IMG/VR virus record: IMGVR_UViG_3300030107_002153
Location: 1 to 30,240 of that record
DNA length: 30,240 nt
Direction: 5' to 3' (one strand)
Source of the DNA: a virus
The notes under the pieces are model-generated. The model had not been told where the DNA came from, did not search any database, and saw only the letters and a list, made by a program, of their open reading frames with translations. Below are positions 12,162-19,099 of the stretch, in pieces. Position 1 is the stretch's first letter, and every line of letters starts with the position of its first letter. A program made the position numbers and the translations under genes.

Positions 12162-13106
12162 TTATTCTGCTACTCCCCAGATTACACCAGTAAGTGTCGG
12201 GGTATTTTGGGCTGCTACCATTGAAATCTTTCCTCTAAAGTCTAATGGAACCTCACAATTGAATGAGTCTCCACCATAAATAGGAATACCATTAGCTGAA
12301 GTCGCTGTTTGGTCAAACGCTAAATAAATAATATCTGCGGCTGTAGCAGACCTATTAGTAAATTGGAACCCCTTGATTTTTGTTAAAGAAGGTTTCTTTA
12401 TAGAAGAAGATGCATTTGCTACACCTGTCCATTCATACAAAGGTCCCTCACCACCTGTTTGGTTACCATCTACATATGTAGAAACTGCTGTGGTGTCCTC
12501 TCTAATTTCAAACATAATTTTGTCTGCATAGAAGTCTATATTGTGTTGTGCAGTTGTTACTAAATACAATCTGTATTTAGCAGCATCTGTGTTTGCTGGG
12601 ATAGCATAAGTAGCTGATAGTTTTACAAAACCTGTAGTTAGGTTATGACTACCAGATGTTCCATGTAGTGTTGTTCCCCCAGAGTCCCTTAAGGTCAAGG
12701 TAACTGCTCCTGAAGCGGAAGCTCCACGAACTTCTAATTGAACTGATATATATTGTGTGTTTACACTTCTAGATACTAACTCTGATTCCCAATAGAACCC
12801 TTCACCAGCAGCAGAATTATCTGGGTTTATTAGTAAGGAGGCACCACCTTCGGCAGCTTGTGCAGTACTTCTAGACCTAGCTGAACCAGTTGCTACAAAT
12901 TCATCAACCGTACTTCCTTCTACGCCCGGATTTAAAACTAAGTTTGTTGCGATTTCACCACCATTTACTACTATTGAGTATACATCTTCAGCAGTTGTAC
13001 TAGCCGCATTTGATATTGCTACATATCTATTAGCAGGATGGACTGACTGTCTAGTCGAACTATCTACATCCCATCCTCTATAATCTGTGTGTCTTTCGTT
13101 AGCCAT
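12162..13106 (-). CDS. Virion protein with carbohydrate-binding-like domain
   Basis: 314 residues, Ala/Ser/Thr/Gly-rich and beta-rich. After an N-terminal segment (HPANRYVAISNAASTTAEDV), NLVLNPGVEGST at about 55-66 starts a jelly-roll domain of the CBM4/9 type (usual start NL..NPG.E), continuing through YISVQLEVRGAS and YRLYLVTTAQHNIDFYADKI; YVDGNQTGGEGPLYEWTG is the usual end of such domains in phage tail or decoration proteins. The C-terminal 80 residues form a separate beta-rich part. It may bind cell-surface sugars or decorate the head. ATG at 13106 has an AGGAG site. The next start lies two bases after its stop. Confidence 0.7.
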   Translation of the reverse strand: MANERHTDYRGWDVDSSTRQSVHPANRYVAISNAASTTAEDVYSIVVNGGEIATNLVLNPGVEGSTVDEFVATGSARSRSTAQAAEGGASLLINPDNSAAGEGFYWESELVSRSVNTQYISVQLEVRGASASGAVTLTLRDSGGTTLHGTSGSHNLTTGFVKLSATYAIPANTDAAKYRLYLVTTAQHNIDFYADKIMFEIREDTTAVSTYVDGNQTGGEGPLYEWTGVANASSSIKKPSLTKIKGFQFTNRSATAADIIYLAFDQTATSANGIPIYGGDSFNCEVPLDFRGKISMVAAQNTPTLTGVIWGVAE

Positions 13107-13118
13107 TTATATATTCTC

Positions 13119-13373
13119 CTATTTATTAATATTTATGATAGCCACAAAGCTACCCATAACAGCTGTTGTATGTACAACTAGCACTCCAATTGCTACTAGA
13201 ATACTTTTCATTCCGTACATTTTGCTCCGCCATTGAGAGATATCATCGACTTTAGTTTCAACCTTCTCTATGTTGTCAGAAAGTTTTTCGGTTAGGGCGG
13301 TTTGACTAGAAATATAAGAATCTAAACGTTCCATATAAACAGCTAAATTCACTTGTGTGTCCTTATCGGCCAC
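13119..13373 (-). CDS. Coiled-coil protein with C-terminal membrane segment
   Basis: 84 residues. The start is a GTG at 13373 with a GAGGACTGACAG site. Residues about 10-50 form a coiled coil (TALTEKLSDNIEKVETKVDD) and 57-79 a membrane segment (SILVAIGVLVVHTTAVMGSF). This is the layout of the XhlA-like and related small phage membrane proteins that accompany holins, but its place in the head module also allows a structural role. It is the first gene after the capsid terminator, so it depends on read-through or an unseen promoter. Confidence 0.65.
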   Translation of the reverse strand: MADKDTQVNLAVYMERLDSYISSQTALTEKLSDNIEKVETKVDDISQWRSKMYGMKSILVAIGVLVVHTTAVMGSFVAIININK

Positions 13374-13412
13374 CTGTCAGTCCTCACAAAATACACTAGT
13401 TTTTATAAAATA

Positions 13413-13436
13413 GCAGGGGGACCGAAGTCCCCCCGC
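13413..13436 (-). terminator. Strong intrinsic terminator after the capsid gene
   Basis: On the minus strand GCGGGGGGAC and GTCCCCCTGC form a 10-bp stem (one G-T pair) closed by a TTCG tetraloop (C-UUCG-G), followed by TATTTTAT. It lies 18 bases after the capsid stop at 13454. Placed here, it would keep expression of the capsid operon above that of the genes beyond. Confidence 0.85.
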
Positions 13437-13453
13437 AAGTATCGAACTAAACT

Positions 13454-14788
13454 TTATGCGTTTAGGTCAGCAATTTTTGCTTGTGTCCAAATGTTCTTAC
13501 ATCGCATCTCACCCATAGTGTAGAGTAATCCTCTAACAACTAGTGCGTTTGCTGCAAAGTAATCTCTGTTCTCTACATATTGCGTTGGTTGTGCAATCGC
13601 AATTTCTAGATAATCAGTATCCAAAACGTAAACATTAGAACCAAGTACAGCATCAGCAGATGATACAGACTTAGCAACGTCAGCGTCTGGGATAATTGGG
13701 ATACCTTGGTATGTAGCCAAGACTAGTCCAGTTCTTGTACCCGGGAAAGTTCTTTCAGAACCTACACCAACTTGGTACTCTTCCTGTCCTAAGTATCTTT
13801 GGTTTGAGTTAAGCAATCTTTCTAAGTTGAAGTATTGGTCGTGTCCCAAAAGGATTAGTTTTGGTTCTCCACCATTCTCTCTTATTTTTTGAATTGCAGT
13901 GTCTAATAAGTTTAGACTTAGTGCTCTTCCTGTTCCTGAGTTATAAGAAACAGAAGCACCAGCATTCCAAGCACCAGCTGTTCTACCACCTAGTGTCAAG
14001 TCATATGCTCTTACTCTTGATGATTGTCCACCAACAGCAGCCGCATCTTCAGCAACAATGTCATCAATAGATGTCATACCTGCTCTTGAATGAATGAAAG
14101 CTACGTCAGAGTCAGCAAATGTTGTACCAGTAGCAACTGTTACCACACCACTAGATGTGTTTACAGCAGAAACAACTGAACCTGAAGTTCTGTCGAATCC
14201 TGTTGCTGAGTTGTCATACTGTCCAACTGCGTCACCAATTTTGAAGTTCTTAGCAATAGCTGCTGGAACTGTGAATGAAGTTGTTGAACCGGCTGAAGCT
14301 AAGTAAGCTGAACCTGCATTCAATTCTTCGTTTATTTCTTTTATGTGGTCTAACTGAGCATTTTCATTTTCCAATGCTAGAACATCACCAACACCACCTT
14401 CTAGCTGTGCAGTGAACACTGATTTCACTGAAGCACCGAATGTAGTTGAAACAATTCTAGGTAAACTAGATACTGATTCAATGTTGGAGATATCAACTGT
14501 TGGGATAGAACCTGTTTCAGTTACTGGTCTTGAACGGCCAGAACCTCTATCAGTTCTTACCCTCCAACCAGCAGTATTTCCCCAGACCACTCTAGGGATA
14601 GCGTTGAAGAATCTGGTTTGGTTGTTTAGAGCCTGCCAGACTTTTCTACCATATGTAGTGTTGAATACACCTGTTGCAGAATCAACTGTAAAGTAGGATT
14701 GTTTCTGTAAGTATTCAGGTCCGAATACAGACTGATACAGTCCTCGTTGAGACTGAGCAAGATATTCACTTAAACTTGGGTTAGCCAT
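13454..14788 (-). CDS. Major capsid protein (HK97 fold)
   Basis: 444 residues, a usual length. It begins SEYLAQSQRGLYQSVFGPEY, then has FFNAIPRVVWGNTAGWRVRT and RPVTETGSIPTV (loop and spine-like elements), a central Gly/Ser/Thr-rich insertion (about 175-290), and a C-terminal half with KLILLGHDQYFNLERLLNSN, GIPIIPDADVAK, YVLDTDYLEIAIAQPTQYVE and LLYTMGEMRCKN, the typical axial-domain part of HK97-type capsid proteins that build the icosahedral shell. It follows the scaffold-like gene by 30 bases and has a strong AGGAGATTT site; a strong terminator follows. No long N-terminal delta domain, so the scaffold is likely the separate upstream protein. Confidence 0.88.
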   Translation of the reverse strand: MANPSLSEYLAQSQRGLYQSVFGPEYLQKQSYFTVDSATGVFNTTYGRKVWQALNNQTRFFNAIPRVVWGNTAGWRVRTDRGSGRSRPVTETGSIPTVDISNIESVSSLPRIVSTTFGASVKSVFTAQLEGGVGDVLALENENAQLDHIKEINEELNAGSAYLASAGSTTSFTVPAAIAKNFKIGDAVGQYDNSATGFDRTSGSVVSAVNTSSGVVTVATGTTFADSDVAFIHSRAGMTSIDDIVAEDAAAVGGQSSRVRAYDLTLGGRTAGAWNAGASVSYNSGTGRALSLNLLDTAIQKIRENGGEPKLILLGHDQYFNLERLLNSNQRYLGQEEYQVGVGSERTFPGTRTGLVLATYQGIPIIPDADVAKSVSSADAVLGSNVYVLDTDYLEIAIAQPTQYVENRDYFAANALVVRGLLYTMGEMRCKNIWTQAKIADLNA

Positions 14789-14818
14789 GTTTTTAAATCT
14801 CCTGTAGTTTGTTTATTA

Positions 14819-15655
14819 TTAACCTTCTAATAGTTCTCTAGGAACACCATCGGTGTTTCCTTGTTCTATTTGATGTTGCATTCTTCTTAATTCTGAGTAA
14901 GAAAGTTCTGCAAGTTGACCGGCTGTATCAGCAGTTGCTGCAGCTTTTTGGATAGGTGTTGTGTCATCTATACCAAAGCTGTTAACTACTTTTGGAGCCT
15001 GTAATCCAGTCTCTTCCCTGAATCCCATTTTTCTGAGTCTTGCTTCAGATTCAGTTTGAACAGCTTTTGAAATGTTAGTCTCAGTTTCAGCTAATTGCTT
15101 TTTCAAAGTGTCTAATTGTTTCTTCATTGCTTTCATGTCGTCAGAATCATCGTCATCATCATCCATACCCTTCTCATCTACAGGTTCGTCGGCTGCATCG
15201 TCATCGTCGTCCTTGTACATTCCCTTCTCTTCTTTGTCCTCATCTTCGTGAGCACCTTTTTCCATCTCTTTGTCTTTATCATCGCCGTGATATGCGGCTT
15301 GAATTGTGTTTTGCTGTTCCTCGATTTTTGCATCTATTCCTGCATCACTTTCGGAGTCGTCAGCACTTTGTGGTGTACCGCCTGTTGGGTCAGCTTTTCT
15401 TTCGTCACCAGAAGCATCTGAGCCAGCATAGCTGTCTCCTTCTGTGGCTTTAAGAACTGCTCTCACTTCTTCAGCGATAGATTTCACTAGTTCGGCTTTT
15501 GCAAGAGCTTCAGCTTTTTCCATCTCTTCTTCCTCTTTGTCAGCTTCTTCTTTAGCCAATCTTCCGTCCATTTTTTGTAGGACTTCGGCTACAGCTGCTA
15601 GAGCGAGATTTGTGCCTTCCATCTGCTTCTCAAGCCTTTCGTTTAAATCTGCCAT
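14819..15655 (-). CDS. Acidic scaffold-like protein
   Basis: 278 residues, very acidic. Residues about 1-75 form a helical Lys/Glu-rich part (ADKEEEEMEKAEALAKAELV), then a disordered Asp/Glu-rich centre (two runs with DDDDDAADEP and DDDDDDSDD), a coiled coil (MKAMKKQLDTLKKQLAETET) and a C-terminal region with LSYSELRRMQHQIEQGN. Composition and position just ahead of the capsid gene fit a capsid assembly scaffold that would later be removed by the protease. The ATG at 15655 has a very strong AGGAGGTTTTAAACT site behind a long regulatory gap. It could instead be an internal head protein. Confidence 0.7.
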   Translation of the reverse strand: MADLNERLEKQMEGTNLALAAVAEVLQKMDGRLAKEEADKEEEEMEKAEALAKAELVKSIAEEVRAVLKATEGDSYAGSDASGDERKADPTGGTPQSADDSESDAGIDAKIEEQQNTIQAAYHGDDKDKEMEKGAHEDEDKEEKGMYKDDDDDAADEPVDEKGMDDDDDDSDDMKAMKKQLDTLKKQLAETETNISKAVQTESEARLRKMGFREETGLQAPKVVNSFGIDDTTPIQKAAATADTAGQLAELSYSELRRMQHQIEQGNTDGVPRELLEG

Positions 15656-15826
15656 AGTTTAAAACCTCCTATGAATTAAATTTGTTCCTCTCATTCAACA
15701 TAAAAGGCTGGTCTTAGCCATCCGACCCTTTAAATTATGGAAAGAAATATAACGTTATATTTAACGCTATTTTATTATACTGAACAAATCGAAAAATCCT
15801 ACTCAATTATATTATATATTATATAA
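15656..15826 (-). promoter_or_regulatory. Control region before the scaffold and capsid genes
   Basis: No gene is seen. On the minus strand it holds AGTATAAT (15781-15774), then the perfect 18-base palindrome AAATATAACGTTATATTT (15762-15745) close to the expected transcript start, then a leader that can fold (AAAGG...CCTTT, 15731-15703, with an inner GGCT/AGCC) and the strong ribosome binding site. This looks like a regulated late promoter for the most abundant head proteins. Confidence 0.55.
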
Positions 15827-16033
15827 CTATTCGGAATCTGATAATCCTTTTGAGTCTAATTGAATCATTTCGTTACGAAAATCGTATAACGGAACTTGTA
15901 AAAGCTTCTTAAGTTTGTCACATTGATTACCTTCTGGCAGTGACGCTTCTACTAAATCTAATACTTTTCCTACCATCTTAGAATGTCGAGCTATAATAAA
16001 CTCTTGTGTTGGTGTTACTTTACTTATATCCAT
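15827..16033 (-). CDS. Small conserved-looking hypothetical protein
   Basis: 68 residues, helical: TPTQEFIIARHSKMVGKVLD, LVEASLPEGNQCDKLKKLL, VPLYDFRNEM. The pattern of a helix, then VEAS.P.G.Q...LKKL and a final helix with LYDFRNE looks like a small protein found in other phage head operons, whose role I do not know. It lies 18 bases after the previous gene. It ends the portal operon before the control region for scaffold and capsid. Confidence 0.7.
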   Translation of the reverse strand: MDISKVTPTQEFIIARHSKMVGKVLDLVEASLPEGNQCDKLKKLLQVPLYDFRNEMIQLDSKGLSDSE

Positions 16034-16051
16034 AATATTCCCCTATCCTCC

Positions 16052-16636
16052 CTATACTTCTGTAATTTGAATCACTTTGGGTAATTCTTTTTGTAAATGT
16101 TGCGGTAATGTTCTATATACTTTATCCCACGCATCCTGTAAAAAATTCCGCCTAATTCTTAGTTTTGCCATACGTAATCCAAAGTTATTTTCGGCACTAG
16201 CTGTGTACCAGTCCCCATCCTTGCCTTGTACAGGCTTATACCCTACTCTATAATATTTAGTATGAGCTCTAACCTGAACTCTACCCCCTCGTTTAGTTCT
16301 TCTAGAATGCTGTCTTGTGTCAGCAGAGTATCCATAAGGTTCCGAGGTATTAGGACTTATACCTTTGGGTCTAAATACAGACCCCCCACCAGACCTTTCA
16401 GGAAGAAAAACAGCATCAAATGTACTATCAAACTCTAATTCAAAACCATCTGGAGAGGCTTTAATTTCTACAGCATCTTTTAACCGTGATTGTATGTCCG
16501 CTGGGAAAATACTTTGGGCTTCTGCAAGAGTTTCTTCAGCTAACTCTTGAGAAAACTGAGTAGAAAGCTGGTCTACATTCATAGACATCTCTTCTCGTGT
16601 CGGAGTTCTTTTATTTGATTGTCTTCTTCTAGGCAT
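16052..16636 (-). CDS. Hypothetical head-region protein
   Basis: 194 residues. A very basic start (MPRRRQSNKRTPTREE), a helix (LSTQFSQELAEETLAEAQSI), a beta-rich middle with a Gly-rich loop (LPERSGGGSVFRPKGI), then RTKRGGRVQVRAHTKYYRVG and a basic helical end. Length, position between portal and capsid genes and the mix of helix and strands would suit a head-tail connection protein, but I see no decisive motif. The first ATG (16636) is only five bases after a TATAAT (16647-16642), suggesting a leaderless transcript; an inner ATG (MSMNVDQLS) preceded by GAGAAGAG is the other possible start. Confidence 0.65.
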   Translation of the reverse strand: MPRRRQSNKRTPTREEMSMNVDQLSTQFSQELAEETLAEAQSIFPADIQSRLKDAVEIKASPDGFELEFDSTFDAVFLPERSGGGSVFRPKGISPNTSEPYGYSADTRQHSRRTKRGGRVQVRAHTKYYRVGYKPVQGKDGDWYTASAENNFGLRMAKLRIRRNFLQDAWDKVYRTLPQHLQKELPKVIQITEV

Positions 16637-16641
16637 AAACT

Positions 16642-16649
16642 ATTATACT
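16642..16649 (-). promoter_or_regulatory. -10 element AGTATAAT close to a start codon
   Basis: GCTAGTATAATAG on the minus strand; TATAAT ends at 16642 and the ATG starts at 16636. If used, the transcript would begin at or next to the start codon. Confidence 0.35.
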
Positions 16650-16652
16650 AGC

Positions 16653-17972
16653 CTATGCTGTTAAGTCTCTCCAATTTTCTGGAATCTTATCTATGAATTT
16701 TCGCTTGCTATTATCATATCTATTTAAATAAATAACGTCTCTACCTATATATCCATAACGTGGATGCCAATAAGTAACTAACTGCTTAGGTTTAGTAGCT
16801 GCTTGTAACCTCTGTAATGCAAACTCATCAGGACCTTTCATAGTACCGCAGATATGTAATTCTCCGGTGCCTATATCTAGCTCATCAATCCTATGGAAAT
16901 GTCCAATCATTACACTGTCAAACTCTTCCTCTAAGTCTTCATCCATCGCACCTTCCAATTCACGTTGTAAAGTCTTTCTAAATTGAAAAACACTTCTTAA
17001 CTTAGTTATGGAATTAAGAATAGCACCACTACTACCTGCACCTGATATACAATCTCCATGTGTAATAAGAACTACTTTATCATGTATTTTAAAAGTTGTA
17101 ATAAAACTTCTAGGAATATGGAACTCTATATTTTCTTGGTTTTGACAAAATGTCGCTACCCATTGATATAGCATATAATCCCAATCCATATACTTATCTT
17201 TCATAGGAGGCTTCCTAGTCATCCTACCATGATTACCTACTACACAAGGAACTCTAATCTTTGCATAGTGAGGGGCTAAGTACATCAAAGCTTGTCCAAT
17301 AATGCTTGCTCCTCTAATCATTTGTTCCATGCAGTTAGCCATATTAGACCTAGCTAACTCTTCATGTATGTCACCGCTAATCATGTCACCTAACATAGGA
17401 ATAACTAATTCATCTACCGGTGCTATTTGTCTTCTATAAGATGTATGCTTTAGTATTTGGTTAGCCCAGCCATACATACGTTTATTAAATATTTCAAAGT
17501 TATATTCATTCAAGCCACGCATTTGGTCTTTAAATACATGTTCACCTATGTGGGTGTCTGATAAAGGTGTAACCATAATCTGTGGCTGATGCCCGAATGG
17601 GGTCTTATCTGTTTTGTCAATATATTTTAAAGGTACTGCTGGGAATCCCTTGGTATAGTCTTGAATGGTTTCAATGATAACTTCTTGCTTTATAGTATCC
17701 TTGAGAAGACCTGTATACAGTTTTTTATAGTAATCTGCTTCACCTTTATAGGTAGCAAGCTTCTTATCTAATTTGATTCGATTCTCAGTGCCTTCCTCGT
17801 TTACTAAGAGTTCGTCTTCCAGTTCCCAATGATTTTTGTCGAACCACTTTTGTATTGTTGTCCGATGCACCAGAATCCCATACTCTTCCTGTAACCACTC
17901 TGTTATCTTCGTCCATGTGGCTCCAAGGTTTCTTCTTTTTATTATCTCTGATTTTGCCTGCTCTGGAATCAT
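16653..17972 (-). CDS. Metallophosphoesterase with N-terminal HTH-like part
   Basis: 439 residues. Residues 1-50 look like a helix-turn-helix (RRNLGATWTKITEWLQEEYG, VHRTTIQKWFDK). Then come all calcineurin-type metal-site motifs: SDTHIGEH (Asp139, His141), LGDMISGD (Asp196), GNHGR (Asn247, His248), THGD (His305) and GHFH (His358, His360). Such enzymes hydrolyse phosphate esters, in some cases DNA ends (Mre11/SbcD group), using two metal ions. Here the gene lies among head genes, so a role in DNA processing during packaging or in dealing with host nucleic acid is inference. The N-terminal 188 bases overlap the zinc-ribbon gene in another frame. Start ATG at 17972 has only a distant GGAG. Confidence 0.85.
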   Translation of the reverse strand: MIPEQAKSEIIKRRNLGATWTKITEWLQEEYGILVHRTTIQKWFDKNHWELEDELLVNEEGTENRIKLDKKLATYKGEADYYKKLYTGLLKDTIKQEVIIETIQDYTKGFPAVPLKYIDKTDKTPFGHQPQIMVTPLSDTHIGEHVFKDQMRGLNEYNFEIFNKRMYGWANQILKHTSYRRQIAPVDELVIPMLGDMISGDIHEELARSNMANCMEQMIRGASIIGQALMYLAPHYAKIRVPCVVGNHGRMTRKPPMKDKYMDWDYMLYQWVATFCQNQENIEFHIPRSFITTFKIHDKVVLITHGDCISGAGSSGAILNSITKLRSVFQFRKTLQRELEGAMDEDLEEEFDSVMIGHFHRIDELDIGTGELHICGTMKGPDEFALQRLQAATKPKQLVTYWHPRYGYIGRDVIYLNRYDNSKRKFIDKIPENWRDLTA

Positions 17973-18114
17973 AACTAAACTGTATCTCCGTTACTAGTAT
18001 CTTTGCACAAATTATGCACTGTAAATCCTTATCTTGGTTTATATACATCGAACCCTTACACTTAGGGCACATTACAACATTATCACGTTTCAAACTATTA
18101 TGCAAATTACTCAC
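17785..18114 (-). CDS. Zinc-ribbon protein overlapping the phosphoesterase gene
   Basis: 109 residues. The N-terminal half has a clear zinc ribbon, CPKC (16-19) and CIIC (33-36), in VMCPKCKGSMYINQDKDLQC. The C-terminal half is basic and of low complexity (KIRDNKKKKPW, RRTLSKRGRH) and overlaps the start of the phosphoesterase gene by 188 bases in a different frame, so it may be non-conserved. The ATG at 18114 overlaps the preceding stop at 18107. The ribbon part is very likely real; how far the protein extends is less sure, as the frame simply runs to the next stop. Possibly a DNA- or RNA-binding partner of the phosphoesterase. Confidence 0.65.
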   Translation of the reverse strand: MSNLHNSLKRDNVVMCPKCKGSMYINQDKDLQCIICAKILVTEIQFSYDSRAGKIRDNKKKKPWSHMDEDNRVVTGRVWDSGASDNNTKVVRQKSLGTGRRTLSKRGRH

Positions 18115-19099
18115 CTAATAGTTTTTTATATAAGTCCTTCCCAATTACTTTTTCAAAAGGTATGTCCTCAGTTTCTTCATCAAGTTCTTCTACAACCCCA
18201 CCCTCTTTATCTTTAGAGCCACCTGTAACCAATGGACCTCTTTCAGAACCAGAGCCATATTGAAGTTGAACATTCAAGCCTGCTGGAGAAGTTTGACCAG
18301 CATCACCTTTTTCATCTGGCTTATTGTCTTTTATCTCCTCTTTATCATCTAAGTTGCGAATCTTTTGTTCCATATCTTTTTGTTCGATAACCGCATTTTT
18401 ATCGGGCTCTCCATCAAACTCAACAGGGTTTTTATTCTCTTCGTTTTTTGCAACTGCAGTTTGTGGGTTTATATCTTCTGAGCTAGTTTGCTGTCTAAAC
18501 TTAATATCATCTTTTTGTAATTCAGACGTAACCCATTGCACTAAGTCTAAAGTAAAATCTGAACTTTTCTTTACCATTTTTCTGTGTGGAGAAAAGTCGT
18601 TTACAAAATCAGCTAACCTATGAATACCTGTTCGCTTCTTTTTCTTCCTTTTCTTTCGTTGAGCTCGGCTTAGTTTTCTGCCACCACCACCACCATATGT
18701 TGGAGTAAAGAATCCAGAGTCAGTAGAAACAGCTACAGTACCACCGAATCCTCCTGTAGCACCGCCTCCGCCATTTCCACCACCGTTTCCGCCACCTCCA
18801 TTTTCTTTAGAGATAACTTCAGATTTTTCTAATTCTGGGTGGAATCTAAATGAAATTACTTTTGCGTCTTTAGAAACAGATTCACCGTCTATAAGAATTT
18901 CTATAGGATATACTTCCGGTTTGTCTAACCAATATGCCACTTCGTAACCACCATCTTTTAGTAGTTTTACTAATAGCCCTCGGTCATAGTCACCTTCTGC
19001 CTTTAGGATTTTTTGTTCTCCTACCGGTAAGTTTAGGTCAACTCGGTAAACATCTTGAATATCAGAATGATTATGTTCTTCTTTTTGAATATTACTCAT
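18107..19099 (-). CDS. Gly-rich and Lys-rich hypothetical head-region protein
   Basis: 330 residues. An N-terminal folded part of about 100 residues (VYRVDLNLPVGEQKILKAEG, VAYWLDKPEVYPIEILID), a glycine-rich linker (about 101-122, GGGGNGGGNGGGG), an extremely basic patch (RAQRKKRKKKKRTG near 146-159), a helical DUF-like centre (LDLVQWVTSELQKDDIKF), then a long polar disordered tail with Asp, Glu, Lys and Asn. It overlaps the portal gene by eight bases (ATGAGTAA), so it is coupled with it. Modular build and position suggest a virion protein that binds DNA or another head protein, but no family is recognised. Confidence 0.7.
   Translation of the reverse strand: MSNIQKEEHNHSDIQDVYRVDLNLPVGEQKILKAEGDYDRGLLVKLLKDGGYEVAYWLDKPEVYPIEILIDGESVSKDAKVISFRFHPELEKSEVISKENGGGGNGGGNGGGGATGGFGGTVAVSTDSGFFTPTYGGGGGRKLSRAQRKKRKKKKRTGIHRLADFVNDFSPHRKMVKKSSDFTLDLVQWVTSELQKDDIKFRQQTSSEDINPQTAVAKNEENKNPVEFDGEPDKNAVIEQKDMEQKIRNLDDKEEIKDNKPDEKGDAGQTSPAGLNVQLQYGSGSERGPLVTGGSKDKEGGVVEELDEETEDIPFEKVIGKDLYKKLLGE

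Noticed and set aside
11760-12224. Plus-strand 154-codon frame
   Set aside because: Runs across the start of the protease gene and into the next gene on the opposite strand; composition typical of a shadow.
15116-15662. Several plus-strand open frames of 70-110 codons
   Set aside because: They mirror the acidic scaffold-like gene; Asp/Glu codon runs read backwards give His/Leu/Val/Ser-rich shadows without binding sites.
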